Shown here: positions 7,398-13,644 of the stretch, one piece after another
Position numbering within the stretch: the stretch's first letter is position 1
Layout of the letters: the number at the start of each line of letters is the position of its first letter
Assembly: GCA_051004015.1 (NCBI GenBank)
Contig: JBPCKT010000103.1
Location: forward strand, 1-26,714
Length of the DNA: 26,714 bases
Direction: 5' to 3'
From: SXOA01 sp051004015
GTDB taxonomy: Bacteria; Planctomycetota; Planctomycetia; Pirellulales; Pirellulaceae
The notes under the pieces: model-generated
Told to the model about the DNA's origin: nothing
Database searches by the model: none
The model's input: only the letters and a program-made list of their open reading frames with translations
Position numbers and translations under genes: made by a program

Positions 7398-7853
7398 ATG
7401 TCCGGCGGCACCGTGCGTGGCTTTAGCAAGCCCGCCATTTATCTCGACCAGCGATTTAACACGTTGAGGCATCAGCAGCGGGAGGCAGTCACCTTTTCAC
7501 GGCAACCGGCGTACGATGCCTTGTGGGAAGCCTGGCAGCCCTGCAAAGTTGCGAACTGGGACGGCGAAGGGGCCGAAGCCATTGAGCAGGTGACTTACCA
7601 AAACGCCTACCGATTGATCGAAGCTTTGCCGAGCGGCTTTCCGTCGCCAACGGTCACTGCAGAGCCGGACGGGCACATCAGTCTTGAATGGTACCGGCAC
7701 CCGCGGCAAATTCTGACGGTAAGCATTAGCCCGGAAGGAACCTTGTATTGGGCCGCGCTAGTTGGTTCAGAAGATCCGCGCGGCTCCTGTCGGCTCTTCG
7801 ACGAATTCCCTGAGACCCTACGCCACTGGATTGCCAGAGTTTGCCGCGGATGA
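7398..7853 (+). CDS. Small conserved unknown (NWDGEGA protein), second gene of the TIGR04255 module
   Basis: A 151-residue soluble protein started at the ATG at 7398, 10 nt after the stop of the TIGR04255 gene; an upstream in-frame start at 7365 would overlap that gene and is less likely. Recognisable conserved text: NWDGEGA (53-59), LIEALPSGFPSP (73-84), AEPDGHISLEWYR (88-100) and LTVSISPEGTLYWAALVG (106-123). I recall this pattern from unnamed proteins encoded next to TIGR04255 genes in other bacteria, but know no function. The alternating hydrophobic segments suggest a mainly beta-sheet C-terminal half. Its stop overlaps the start of the third gene (ATGA), implying translational coupling. 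I assign no activity. Confidence 0.75.
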   Translation: MSGGTVRGFSKPAIYLDQRFNTLRHQQREAVTFSRQPAYDALWEAWQPCKVANWDGEGAEAIEQVTYQNAYRLIEALPSGFPSPTVTAEPDGHISLEWYRHPRQILTVSISPEGTLYWAALVGSEDPRGSCRLFDEFPETLRHWIARVCRG

Positions 7854-8287
7854 TCGACCCACTTAACATCCCTTCCATTGCGGACGAGGAATTGCTCGCG
7901 CGGTTCATTGTCAACAGCAACGAGCGGCGCTCAGACGGTAATGTCACGCCCAAGTTGTTTCTTCCCTATTCACGGGTCGATCTCTCTGTCAATCGGCATC
8001 GCAATGCAACCGAAGACGAGACATGGTCGATAGGGAGAAAGGTCGCCGCTCAACGTGGCAAGGCGTTGTACGGCCGCGCCGACATCCGCGCGAGTTCGTG
8101 TCGTATTTCGCCGCTGGATGTTTTGCCGATGCCAATCCTGCCCGAGAATCCCAACCACGCGGAGATTGTCGGGTATCCACCCGCCAAAGAGGACCAACTC
8201 TCATTGGCCGAAAAGCTGGCCGCAGCTATCGAAGGTAAATGGAAAGCGCCACCGCTTGAAGTTAGGGGCGAACTCGATCAGTCCTGA
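7850..8287 (+). CDS. Small conserved unknown (LARFI...GRADI protein), third gene of the TIGR04255 module
   Basis: A 145-residue soluble protein whose ATG (7850-7852) overlaps the TGA of the preceding gene (7851-7853). Conserved-looking segments are DEELLARFIV (12-21), VDLSVNRH (43-50), ETWSIGRKVA (57-66), LYGRADIRAS (73-82) and NPNHAEIVGYP (100-110). I recognise the pattern as a frequent companion of the NWDG-type protein but know no biochemical role. No signal, membrane segment or nucleotide-binding motif is seen. The gene ends 61 bp before the nitrilase start, and that nitrilase has a normal high GC, so the module probably stops here. Confidence 0.75.
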   Translation: MIDPLNIPSIADEELLARFIVNSNERRSDGNVTPKLFLPYSRVDLSVNRHRNATEDETWSIGRKVAAQRGKALYGRADIRASSCRISPLDVLPMPILPENPNHAEIVGYPPAKEDQLSLAEKLAAAIEGKWKAPPLEVRGELDQS

Positions 8288-8336
8288 ACGCCGACCGAGT
8301 ATGTGGACTACGTTTGCCGTTAGTCGTTTCATTATT

Positions 8337-8340
8337 GGAG
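8337..8340 (+). promoter_or_regulatory. Ribosome binding site that decides the nitrilase start
   Basis: GGAG lies 8 nt before the ATG at 8349. This supports that ATG over in-frame upstream starts (8055, 8300), which would overlap the third gene of the TIGR04255 module or add residues with no family character. Confidence 0.65.
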
Positions 8341-8348
8341 AGCCGTCC

Positions 8349-9239
8349 ATGCAATCCATTCGCATCGCTGCCGTCAGTATGAATAGTGAGCTGGGCAAGC
8401 GGCAGGAAACGTTAAGCCGCATGGAGCATTTTTGTCAGCAAGCCGCCGAGCAGCGGGCGGAGGTGGTGGTGTTTCCGGAGCTGGTGGTACATGGGCATTG
8501 CACGCCGAATACGTGGGAGGTGGCGGAAGGGGTTCCGGGGGGCGAGAGCGTGGAGGTGCTGTGCGGGATGGCGCGGCGGGCGGGGGTTTTTCTGTGCGCG
8601 GGGATGAGCGAGAAGGAGAACGACATTGTCTATAACCCGCAGGTGCTGATCGGGCCGGCGGGGTATATCGGCAAGCAGCGGAAGCTGCACATGTCGCGGG
8701 ACGAGTCGTTTTTCTACAAGGGGGGCCGCGAGATCCGGGTGTTTGACCTGGGGAAGTGCAAGGTGGGGATCGTGATCTGCTACGACAATCAGTTTCCCGA
8801 GGTGGCGCGGATCGTCGCCCTGCGGGGAGCGGACGTGACTCTGATGCCACACGCGGCCCGGGAGGGACGCTGGGACGACACGCCCGAGTCCCAGGCCGCC
8901 GCCCGCCGCAAAGTGTTTGACTATTTCTCCAGCAGCTACCGGATGCGGGCCCGGGAGAACGCCTGCTTTTGCGTGTACGTCGACCAGGCGGGGCGGGCCG
9001 GCTATGTCGATTCCTTGCCGCGCGACCATTTCAACCAGCCGCACCATCCGGGCGGGGGGATGATCATCGGGCCGAACGGCGACATCCTGAAGCACACGCA
9101 ACTGGAGCAAATCCGGGACGAGATGATCGTGGCGGACTTGGACGCCGGCATGCTGGCGGCGGCTCGGAGTCATCCCAATTACACGCTGCGGACTCGGCGG
9201 CCGGAGTTGTTTGGGGAGCTGGTGAGGGAGGTAGGGTAG
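8349..9239 (+). CDS. Carbon-nitrogen hydrolase (nitrilase superfamily)
   Basis: A 296-residue cytosolic enzyme with the full Glu-Lys-Cys catalytic set: Glu44 in VVFPELVVHG, Lys112 in KQRKLH and Cys144 in VICYDNQFPE. Nitrilase-superfamily members hydrolyse or condense C-N bonds of amides or nitriles; the CYDNQFPE context and length fit an aliphatic amidase or carbamoylase-like branch, but the substrate is unknown. The frame extends upstream to 8055, yet family similarity begins at MQSIRIAAVSMNSE, so 8349 with its GGAG site is chosen. It is the first of four plus-strand genes, but a strong palindrome (9242-9316) directly after its stop may end the transcript. Confidence 0.9.
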   Translation: MQSIRIAAVSMNSELGKRQETLSRMEHFCQQAAEQRAEVVVFPELVVHGHCTPNTWEVAEGVPGGESVEVLCGMARRAGVFLCAGMSEKENDIVYNPQVLIGPAGYIGKQRKLHMSRDESFFYKGGREIRVFDLGKCKVGIVICYDNQFPEVARIVALRGADVTLMPHAAREGRWDDTPESQAAARRKVFDYFSSSYRMRARENACFCVYVDQAGRAGYVDSLPRDHFNQPHHPGGGMIIGPNGDILKHTQLEQIRDEMIVADLDAGMLAAARSHPNYTLRTRRPELFGELVREVG

Positions 9240-9241
9240 AA

Positions 9242-9316
9242 AAAGCGGAGGTCGGAAAGCGGAAAGCGGAGTGGGAAGCGAATTCCATCGGCTTTCCGCT
9301 TTCCGACCTCCGCTTT
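9242..9316. repeat. Perfect 26-bp inverted repeat after the nitrilase gene
   Basis: Arms 9242-9267 and 9291-9316 are perfect reverse complements, 26 bp each, with a 23-nt loop. Within each arm GCGGAAAG-type units recur. It begins 2 bp after the nitrilase stop and precedes the HesB gene by 125 bp, so it may terminate transcription, though no clean U-tract follows. Composition resembles an interspersed repeat. Confidence 0.75.
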
Positions 9317-9441
9317 CCTGCCTTTTCCACCTTTTCTAATCCGGCCGGGATGGTATATTTAAGACATAGGCGGTTGTCAAAATTGCCGCCGGGTAACAAC
9401 CAGTTTGAAACACACGGTTTTTGAAAACACAGGTGAGAAGC

Positions 9442-9768
9442 ATGTCACTTACGTTGACCGAATCTGCCGCGAGCGAAGCCAAGAAGTACATCGAGAGCGC
9501 CGGTCCCGAATCGTTCCTGCGGATTCGGCTGGTCGCCGGGGGGTGCAGCGGCCACAACAGCAGCCTGCAAATCGACAAAACCTTCGACGAGAAGGCGGAC
9601 AGCAAGTACGACTTCTTCGGCGCGCCGGTCGTGATCGACAAGAAGAGCGAGCTGTACCTGGAGGACGCCAAGCTGGACTTCATCAACGGCCTGGAGCGGA
9701 GCGGCTTCCACCTGGACATTCCCGCGGCGAAGAAGACCTGCGGCTGCGGCAGCTCGTACCAGTTCTAG
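9442..9768 (+). CDS. A-type iron-sulfur carrier (HesB/IscA family)
   Basis: A 108-residue protein with the three invariant cysteines of A-type carriers: Cys35 in GGCSGHNSS and Cys100, Cys102 in TCGCGSSYQF. Family members accept or hold an Fe-S cluster and pass it to apo-enzymes in the cytosol. The start MSLTLTESA at 9442 aligns Cys35 with the usual position; AGGTGAG (9431-9437) just upstream is a reasonable ribosome binding site. No other isc or suf gene is in the window, so it is a stand-alone carrier. Which of IscA, ErpA or SufA it equals functionally cannot be said. Confidence 0.92.
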   Translation: MSLTLTESAASEAKKYIESAGPESFLRIRLVAGGCSGHNSSLQIDKTFDEKADSKYDFFGAPVVIDKKSELYLEDAKLDFINGLERSGFHLDIPAAKKTCGCGSSYQF

Positions 9769-9772
9769 GGAA

Positions 9773-9850
9773 GTAGGATGGGATTCCCATCCCGTCCGGC
9801 TTGGTCACCGCCAGCGCGAGTCAACGGACGGGATAGGAATCCCATCCTAC
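9773..9850. repeat. 25-bp palindromic repeat between hesB-like and galT-like genes
   Basis: Left arm 9773-9797 (starting GTAGGATGGGATTCCC) and right arm 9826-9850 are reverse complements at 24 of 25 positions. The element starts 4 nt after the HesB stop and ends 3 nt before the GalT-like ATG (9854), leaving no room for a normal ribosome binding site outside the hairpin. Probably an interspersed repeat that also acts as terminator or translation modulator. Confidence 0.75.
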
Positions 9851-9853
9851 GTC

Positions 9854-10864
9854 ATGCCCGAGTACCGCCAGAATCCGCTGACGAGGGAATGGGTCATCCT
9901 CAGCAGCGAGCGAATGGCGCGGCCGAGCGAGTTTTTGGATCAGCCGGCACGCCGCGATATTGCGGCGTGCCCTTTTTGTTTGGGGAATGAGCACGAGACG
10001 CCCGAGGAGTTGGCTCGGTACTCGAGCCGCGGTTCCAAAGATGGGTGGTCCGTGCGGGTGGTGCCGAACAAGTATCCGGCAGTGACGGCAGACCCTCACC
10101 CCGGCCCTCTCCCACAGGGAGAGGGGGATTGCAATGAAGACTGCCTCTTTCGGACTGCTCCCGCGCTGGGGGAGCATGAGGTCATCATCGAATCGCCGCG
10201 GCACGTCGTCAGCCTGACGGACCTGACGTCGGCGGAGACGGAGCTGCTCTTTCTGGCGTATCGGGACCGGATTGCGTTCCACCGGGCGGCGGGGAAAGCG
10301 CGGTACGTGCAAGCCTTTAAGAATGTCGGGCCGCTGGCGGGTGCTTCGATGGAGCACTCTCATAGCCAACTCATGGCGCTCGAGCATCTGCCCGCGGATA
10401 TCGAGCGAGACGTGGCAATTGCGGCAAGCTACTTTCGCCGCAAAGGGCGGAGCCTGATGGGAGCAGTTCTCGAGGCGGAGTTGGACGCCGGCACAAGGGT
10501 CATCGCCGAGTCCGCGACGTTCGCCGCCTTTTGCCCGTTCGCCAGCCGCTTCCCGTACGAAGTTTGCATTGGGGCCAAGACCTCCGGGCGTTCCTATGAG
10601 GAGTTGCAAGCTGGCGAACTTGGGGAACTTGCCGGGATTGTGCGTGAGATCATCGGTCGTATCGAACGTGCGCTCGGGCCGGTCGCCTATAACTACTATT
10701 TGAGGCCCGCGCCCTTTGACATGGCACCCGCCGGCCCGTATGACTGGCATATCGAGATTTTTCCCCGCCTTGTGAAGGTGGCCGGCTTTGAGTGGAGCAC
10801 CGGCGTCTTCATCAACACCGTCAGCCCCGAAGCGGCCGCCGAGACGCTGCGGACCTGTGGCTGA
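9854..10864 (+). CDS. galT: GalT-like nucleotidyltransferase (HIT superfamily) with a repeat-derived insertion
   Basis: A 336-residue protein similar to galactose-1-phosphate uridylyltransferase. It has NPLTREWVILS near the N-terminus, a CPFC zinc ligand pair (39-42), VRVVPNKYPA (68-77), GEHEVIIESP (106-115) and the active site HSHSQ with the probable nucleophile His170; a late YDWHIEIFPRL motif is also present. The enzyme would move a nucleotidyl group between sugar phosphates; in planctomycetes GalT homologues may use glucose-1-phosphate rather than galactose-1-phosphate, so the symbol is provisional. Residues about 80-100 (DPHPGPLPQGEGD onward) lie where the family normally passes straight from NKYPA to GEHEV, and are encoded by a palindromic repeat inserted in frame (10091-10153). 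No ribosome binding site. The GH57 gene follows after 107 bp. Confidence 0.85.
   Translation: MPEYRQNPLTREWVILSSERMARPSEFLDQPARRDIAACPFCLGNEHETPEELARYSSRGSKDGWSVRVVPNKYPAVTADPHPGPLPQGEGDCNEDCLFRTAPALGEHEVIIESPRHVVSLTDLTSAETELLFLAYRDRIAFHRAAGKARYVQAFKNVGPLAGASMEHSHSQLMALEHLPADIERDVAIAASYFRRKGRSLMGAVLEAELDAGTRVIAESATFAAFCPFASRFPYEVCIGAKTSGRSYEELQAGELGELAGIVREIIGRIERALGPVAYNYYLRPAPFDMAPAGPYDWHIEIFPRLVKVAGFEWSTGVFINTVSPEAAAETLRTCG
10091..10153. repeat. Interspersed repeat inserted in frame in the galT-like gene
   Basis: The core is a perfect hairpin CCCTCTCCC (10105-10113), loop ACA, GGGAGAGGG (10117-10125), preceded by ACCCTCACCCCGG. Its reverse strand reads PLSLWERAGVR in translation, a typical signature of a widespread bacterial intergenic repeat. 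About 21 codons are added to the enzyme with no stop or shift. The exact outer limits are approximate. Confidence 0.65.
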
Positions 10865-10971
10865 TGGATGTATTCATTAGGAAACCCCGACCGATTCTGC
10901 CGATAGTAGGGTGAAGCGGCTGCGCGCAAAGGCATTGCTAGCATTCGTCCTGCACCAACATTGACCGCACC

Positions 10972-13140
10972 ATGAATCCGCTTCGCCTCTGTCTGGTCCT
11001 GCACAACCATCAGCCTGTCGGCAATTTCGGCGGGGTCTTCGAACAGGCGTATCAGGATAGCTACCTGCCGTTTTTGGACCTCTTCGAGTCCTATCCCGCC
11101 GAACTGCGGATTTCGCTGCACACCAGCGGCCCGCTGATGGAATGGCTCGACGAGCATCACCCGGACTATATCGACCGCTTGGCACTACTCGTCAGCAGCG
11201 GGCGGATTGAGATCATCGGCGGCCCGTTCTATGAGCCGATCCTGACGATGATCCCGTCGCGGGACCGGATTGGCCAGATTGAAACCTACACCGCCTGGCT
11301 CGAAAGCCGCCTGGGCGCGCTTGTGCAGGGCCTGTGGATGCCGGAGCGAGTCTGGGAGCAGTCCCTGACCAGCGATCTGGCGGTGGCCGGCATGAAGTAC
11401 ACGGTCCTCGACGATTTCCACTTCAAGAACGCCGGCCTCGTTGAGGACCAGCTTTACGGCGCCTATCTGACGGAAGACGACGGTAAGCTGCTCTCGATTT
11501 TTCCGGGGAGCGAGACGCTCCGCTACACCATTCCGTTTCAGGCTCCGCAGAGCACGATGGACTACCTCCGCGGCATTGCGGAAAAGCATGTGAATGCCGT
11601 CGTCGTGTTCGGCGATGACGGCGAAAAGTTCGGCACCTGGCCGGAGACGAAGAAGCACGTCTATGACAATGGCTGGCTGCGGAGCTTTTTTGACGCCCTG
11701 CTCTCGAACCGCGACTGGCTGAAGCTCAGCACGCTGGCGGATGCAGTCGAGAACGTGCAGCCGATAGGCAAGGTTTACCTCCCCGACGGCAGCTACCGGG
11801 AAATGACGGAGTGGTCCCTCCCCGTCGCACAGCAGCTCGAATACGAAAGCGTCGTCCACGATTTGGAGCACGATCGTCACTGGCCGCGACTCAAACGGTT
11901 CGTTCGCGGCGGCTACTGGCGGAACTTCAAGGTAAAATACCCCGAAGCCAACGAAATGTACGCCCGCATGATGATGGCCAGCCGCCGCATCGAGCAGGCC
12001 CGCGAGCAAGGGGTGGAAGGGGACGCTTTCCGCTTCGCTCGGCAGTCCCTTTACCGCGGCCAGTGCAACTGCCCGTACTGGCACGGCGCCTTTGGGGGAA
12101 TCTATCTGCCCCACCTGCGGAACGCCATCTACAACCAGCTCATCGCCAGCGAGAACCTGCTGGACCAGGCCATCGGCAAGACTGGCGGCTTCGTCGAGGC
12201 GACTGTCGACGACTACAACTTCGACCTGCGGCAGGAGGTCCGCCTGGCCGGCGACAAACTCATTTGCCTGCTCGCGCCCTCCTCCGGCGGGCAAATGTAC
12301 GAGCTCGATGTCCGCACCATTTGCCACAATCTGCTGGCCACGCTCTCGCGGCGGCCGGAGGCCTACCACAAGAAGGTCCTGGGCGGCGCCAATAATGGCA
12401 AAGGCAGCGTGGCCAGCATCCACGAGCGGGTTGTGTTCAAGCAAGCGGGACTGGAGCAGCGCCTCCAATACGACAAGACTTCGCGAAAGAGCCTGCTCGA
12501 CCACTTCTTTGATGCGAGTGCGTCGTTGGACCAGGTCGCCCGCAACGACGCGCCCGAGCGAGGCGACTTCCTCACTGGCATCTACGACACCAAGATCCGC
12601 CGCGGCGCAGACCGCGTGCAAGTGCAGCTTTCGCGGACAGGAACAGTACAAGGACGAGAGATCAAGATCACCAAAGGAGTGACGATGATTTCGCGGAGCC
12701 CGGCACTAGAAATCGTCTACCTGCTGGAGAATCTGCCAGCCGGAGAAGCTCTGCATTTCGCCGTGGAGCTTAATCTGGCTGGACTGCCTTCTGGCGCTGA
12801 TGACCGCTACTTTCATGATCTGGACGGTCAGCGATTGGGACAACTCGGCAGCCGGCTCGACCTCTCGGGAATTCAGAAATTGGGCCTGACCGATGAGTGG
12901 CTCGGCATCGACGTGCAACTCACGGCGAACCGGCCGACGGACTTGTGGGCCTTTCCCATTGAAACCGTTAGTCAGTCGGAAGGGGGGTTTGAGCTGGTGC
13001 ATCAGTCCGTCTGCCTGCACCCCCATTGGCAAGTCCGCGGCGACGCTCAGGGCCGCTGGACCGTTACGCTCATCCTTATTGCCAATACGGCCCTCGCCGA
13101 AAGCCGCTTGCAACCGCAAGAAGCGGTGGGGGCAGTTTGA
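10972..13140 (+). CDS. Glycoside hydrolase family 57, 4-alpha-glucanotransferase/alpha-amylase type
   Basis: A 722-residue enzyme. The catalytic (beta/alpha)7-barrel (about 1-300) shows GH57 motifs: HNHQP (11-15), GGPFYEPI (83-90), WMPERVWE with probable nucleophile Glu125, FGDDGEKFG with probable acid Asp215 or Asp216, and MTEWSLP (278-284). A helical DUF1925-type segment follows (about 315-400, YWRNFKVKYPEANEMY), then a DUF1926-type beta-sandwich to the end. This architecture and length fit Thermococcus-type 4-alpha-glucanotransferase, which moves maltooligosaccharide units between alpha-1,4-glucans. No signal peptide, so cytosolic, consistent with glycogen turnover and the preceding GalT-like gene. 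No clear ribosome binding site. No other glycogen gene is present. Confidence 0.9.
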   Translation: MNPLRLCLVLHNHQPVGNFGGVFEQAYQDSYLPFLDLFESYPAELRISLHTSGPLMEWLDEHHPDYIDRLALLVSSGRIEIIGGPFYEPILTMIPSRDRIGQIETYTAWLESRLGALVQGLWMPERVWEQSLTSDLAVAGMKYTVLDDFHFKNAGLVEDQLYGAYLTEDDGKLLSIFPGSETLRYTIPFQAPQSTMDYLRGIAEKHVNAVVVFGDDGEKFGTWPETKKHVYDNGWLRSFFDALLSNRDWLKLSTLADAVENVQPIGKVYLPDGSYREMTEWSLPVAQQLEYESVVHDLEHDRHWPRLKRFVRGGYWRNFKVKYPEANEMYARMMMASRRIEQAREQGVEGDAFRFARQSLYRGQCNCPYWHGAFGGIYLPHLRNAIYNQLIASENLLDQAIGKTGGFVEATVDDYNFDLRQEVRLAGDKLICLLAPSSGGQMYELDVRTICHNLLATLSRRPEAYHKKVLGGANNGKGSVASIHERVVFKQAGLEQRLQYDKTSRKSLLDHFFDASASLDQVARNDAPERGDFLTGIYDTKIRRGADRVQVQLSRTGTVQGREIKITKGVTMISRSPALEIVYLLENLPAGEALHFAVELNLAGLPSGADDRYFHDLDGQRLGQLGSRLDLSGIQKLGLTDEWLGIDVQLTANRPTDLWAFPIETVSQSEGGFELVHQSVCLHPHWQVRGDAQGRWTVTLILIANTALAESRLQPQEAVGAV

Positions 13141-13159
13141 GATTTCTTGTTTCGGCAAT

Positions 13160-13187
13160 TTGACAAACTACGGTGCTGACGTAGTGT
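13160..13187 (+). promoter_or_regulatory. Possible sigma70-type promoter with internal dyad, upstream of the riboswitch
   Basis: TTGACA (13160-13165) is a perfect -35 hexamer; TAGTGT (13182-13187) at 16-nt spacing is a weak -10. Between them lies a perfect dyad ACTACG (13167-13172), 7 nt, CGTAGT (13180-13185), which could bind a repressor. Transcription would start near 13195, about 65 nt before the riboswitch core. Confidence 0.35.
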
Positions 13188-13256
13188 TTCCTTTGTCCAG
13201 ACGAAGCAATGGTTTACGACGATTCACGCCGGCTGTTGCTGACCTCCATCCTCGAT

Positions 13257-13337
13257 AAAGGCAAACCGGTCGTAAGGCCGGGACGCAAAGCTACAGGATC
13301 TTGGGCTTATTCGAGCCAGAGATAGCCAGCTGCCGAA
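13257..13337 (+). ncRNA. Cyclic-di-GMP-I (GEMM-I) riboswitch
   Basis: The sequence carries the conserved GEMM-I core: AAAGGCAAACC (13257-13267), hairpin CCGGTC-GTAA-GGCCGG closed by a GNRA tetraloop, then GGGACGCAAAGC, followed by a second hairpin (CTTGGGCT, loop, AGCCAGAG) and closing TGCC (13331-13334) pairing with GGCA (13260-13263). In this class the first hairpin's GNRA loop docks on the second hairpin and c-di-GMP binds at the three-way junction. It sits in the 5' leader about 120 nt upstream of the Flp-type pilin start, so it should couple c-di-GMP level to pilin expression. Whether ligand turns the gene on or off is not evident. Confidence 0.87.
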
Positions 13338-13373
13338 GGGTTTGGCCGAGGAATGAGGTGCTGGGATTCACAG

Positions 13374-13387
13374 GCGGCGAAGGCCGC
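13374..13387 (+). promoter_or_regulatory. Small hairpin in the riboswitch expression platform
   Basis: GCGGC (13374-13378), loop GAAG, GCCGC (13383-13387). It lies between the riboswitch and the pilin gene. No run of U follows directly, so a terminator role is weak; it may be part of an alternative fold. Confidence 0.3.
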
Positions 13388-13457
13388 TACTTCATTTCTC
13401 GCTTCGCGGCGGCAATGTCGTTAGACACCGCCAACGGGCCATTTTTGAGAGGTTTCC

Positions 13458-13640
13458 ATGAACAAGCTTCTTCTGAGCGTCCGCCATCTGATCGTTTCCG
13501 AAGACGGCCCCACCGCGGTGGAGTACGCCGTGATGCTCGCGTTGATCGTCGTCGTTTGCCTGGGAACGATCACTACGATCGGCACCCGCGCCAACCTGGT
13601 GTTCAACGACATTTCGAACGCCCTGCCGGCTGGTAGTTAG
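13458..13640 (+). CDS. Flp/Fap-type pilin
   Basis: A 60-residue type IVb prepilin. A short leader ends EDG, and cleavage after Gly17 would leave PTAVEY with Glu at +5 and Tyr at +6, the GXXXXEY signature of Flp pilins, then a hydrophobic helix (AVMLALIVVVCLGTITTIG, 24-42). Flp pilins are cleaved by a TadV-type peptidase and assembled by the Tad system into adhesive pili; no tad/cpa gene is in the window. GAGAGG (13447-13452) lies 5 nt before the ATG. The c-di-GMP riboswitch upstream suggests regulation by the surface-attachment second messenger. The gene ends 4 bp from the convergent WD40 gene. Confidence 0.9.
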   Translation: MNKLLLSVRHLIVSEDGPTAVEYAVMLALIVVVCLGTITTIGTRANLVFNDISNALPAGS

Positions 13641-13644
13641 TCGG

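Noticed and set aside
4686..8287. A restriction-modification or defence island including the methyltransferase and the TIGR04255 module
   Set aside because: No endonuclease, helicase or known defence effector is encoded between or beside them, and a membrane gene on the other strand separates them.
8055..8348. Longer nitrilase starting at 8055
   Set aside because: The added part overlaps the third gene of the TIGR04255 module in another frame and lacks nitrilase similarity; GGAG before 8349 supports the short form.
11185..12651. Minus-strand open frame of 488 codons
   Set aside because: Antisense of the GH57 gene, whose catalytic motifs are all on the plus strand.
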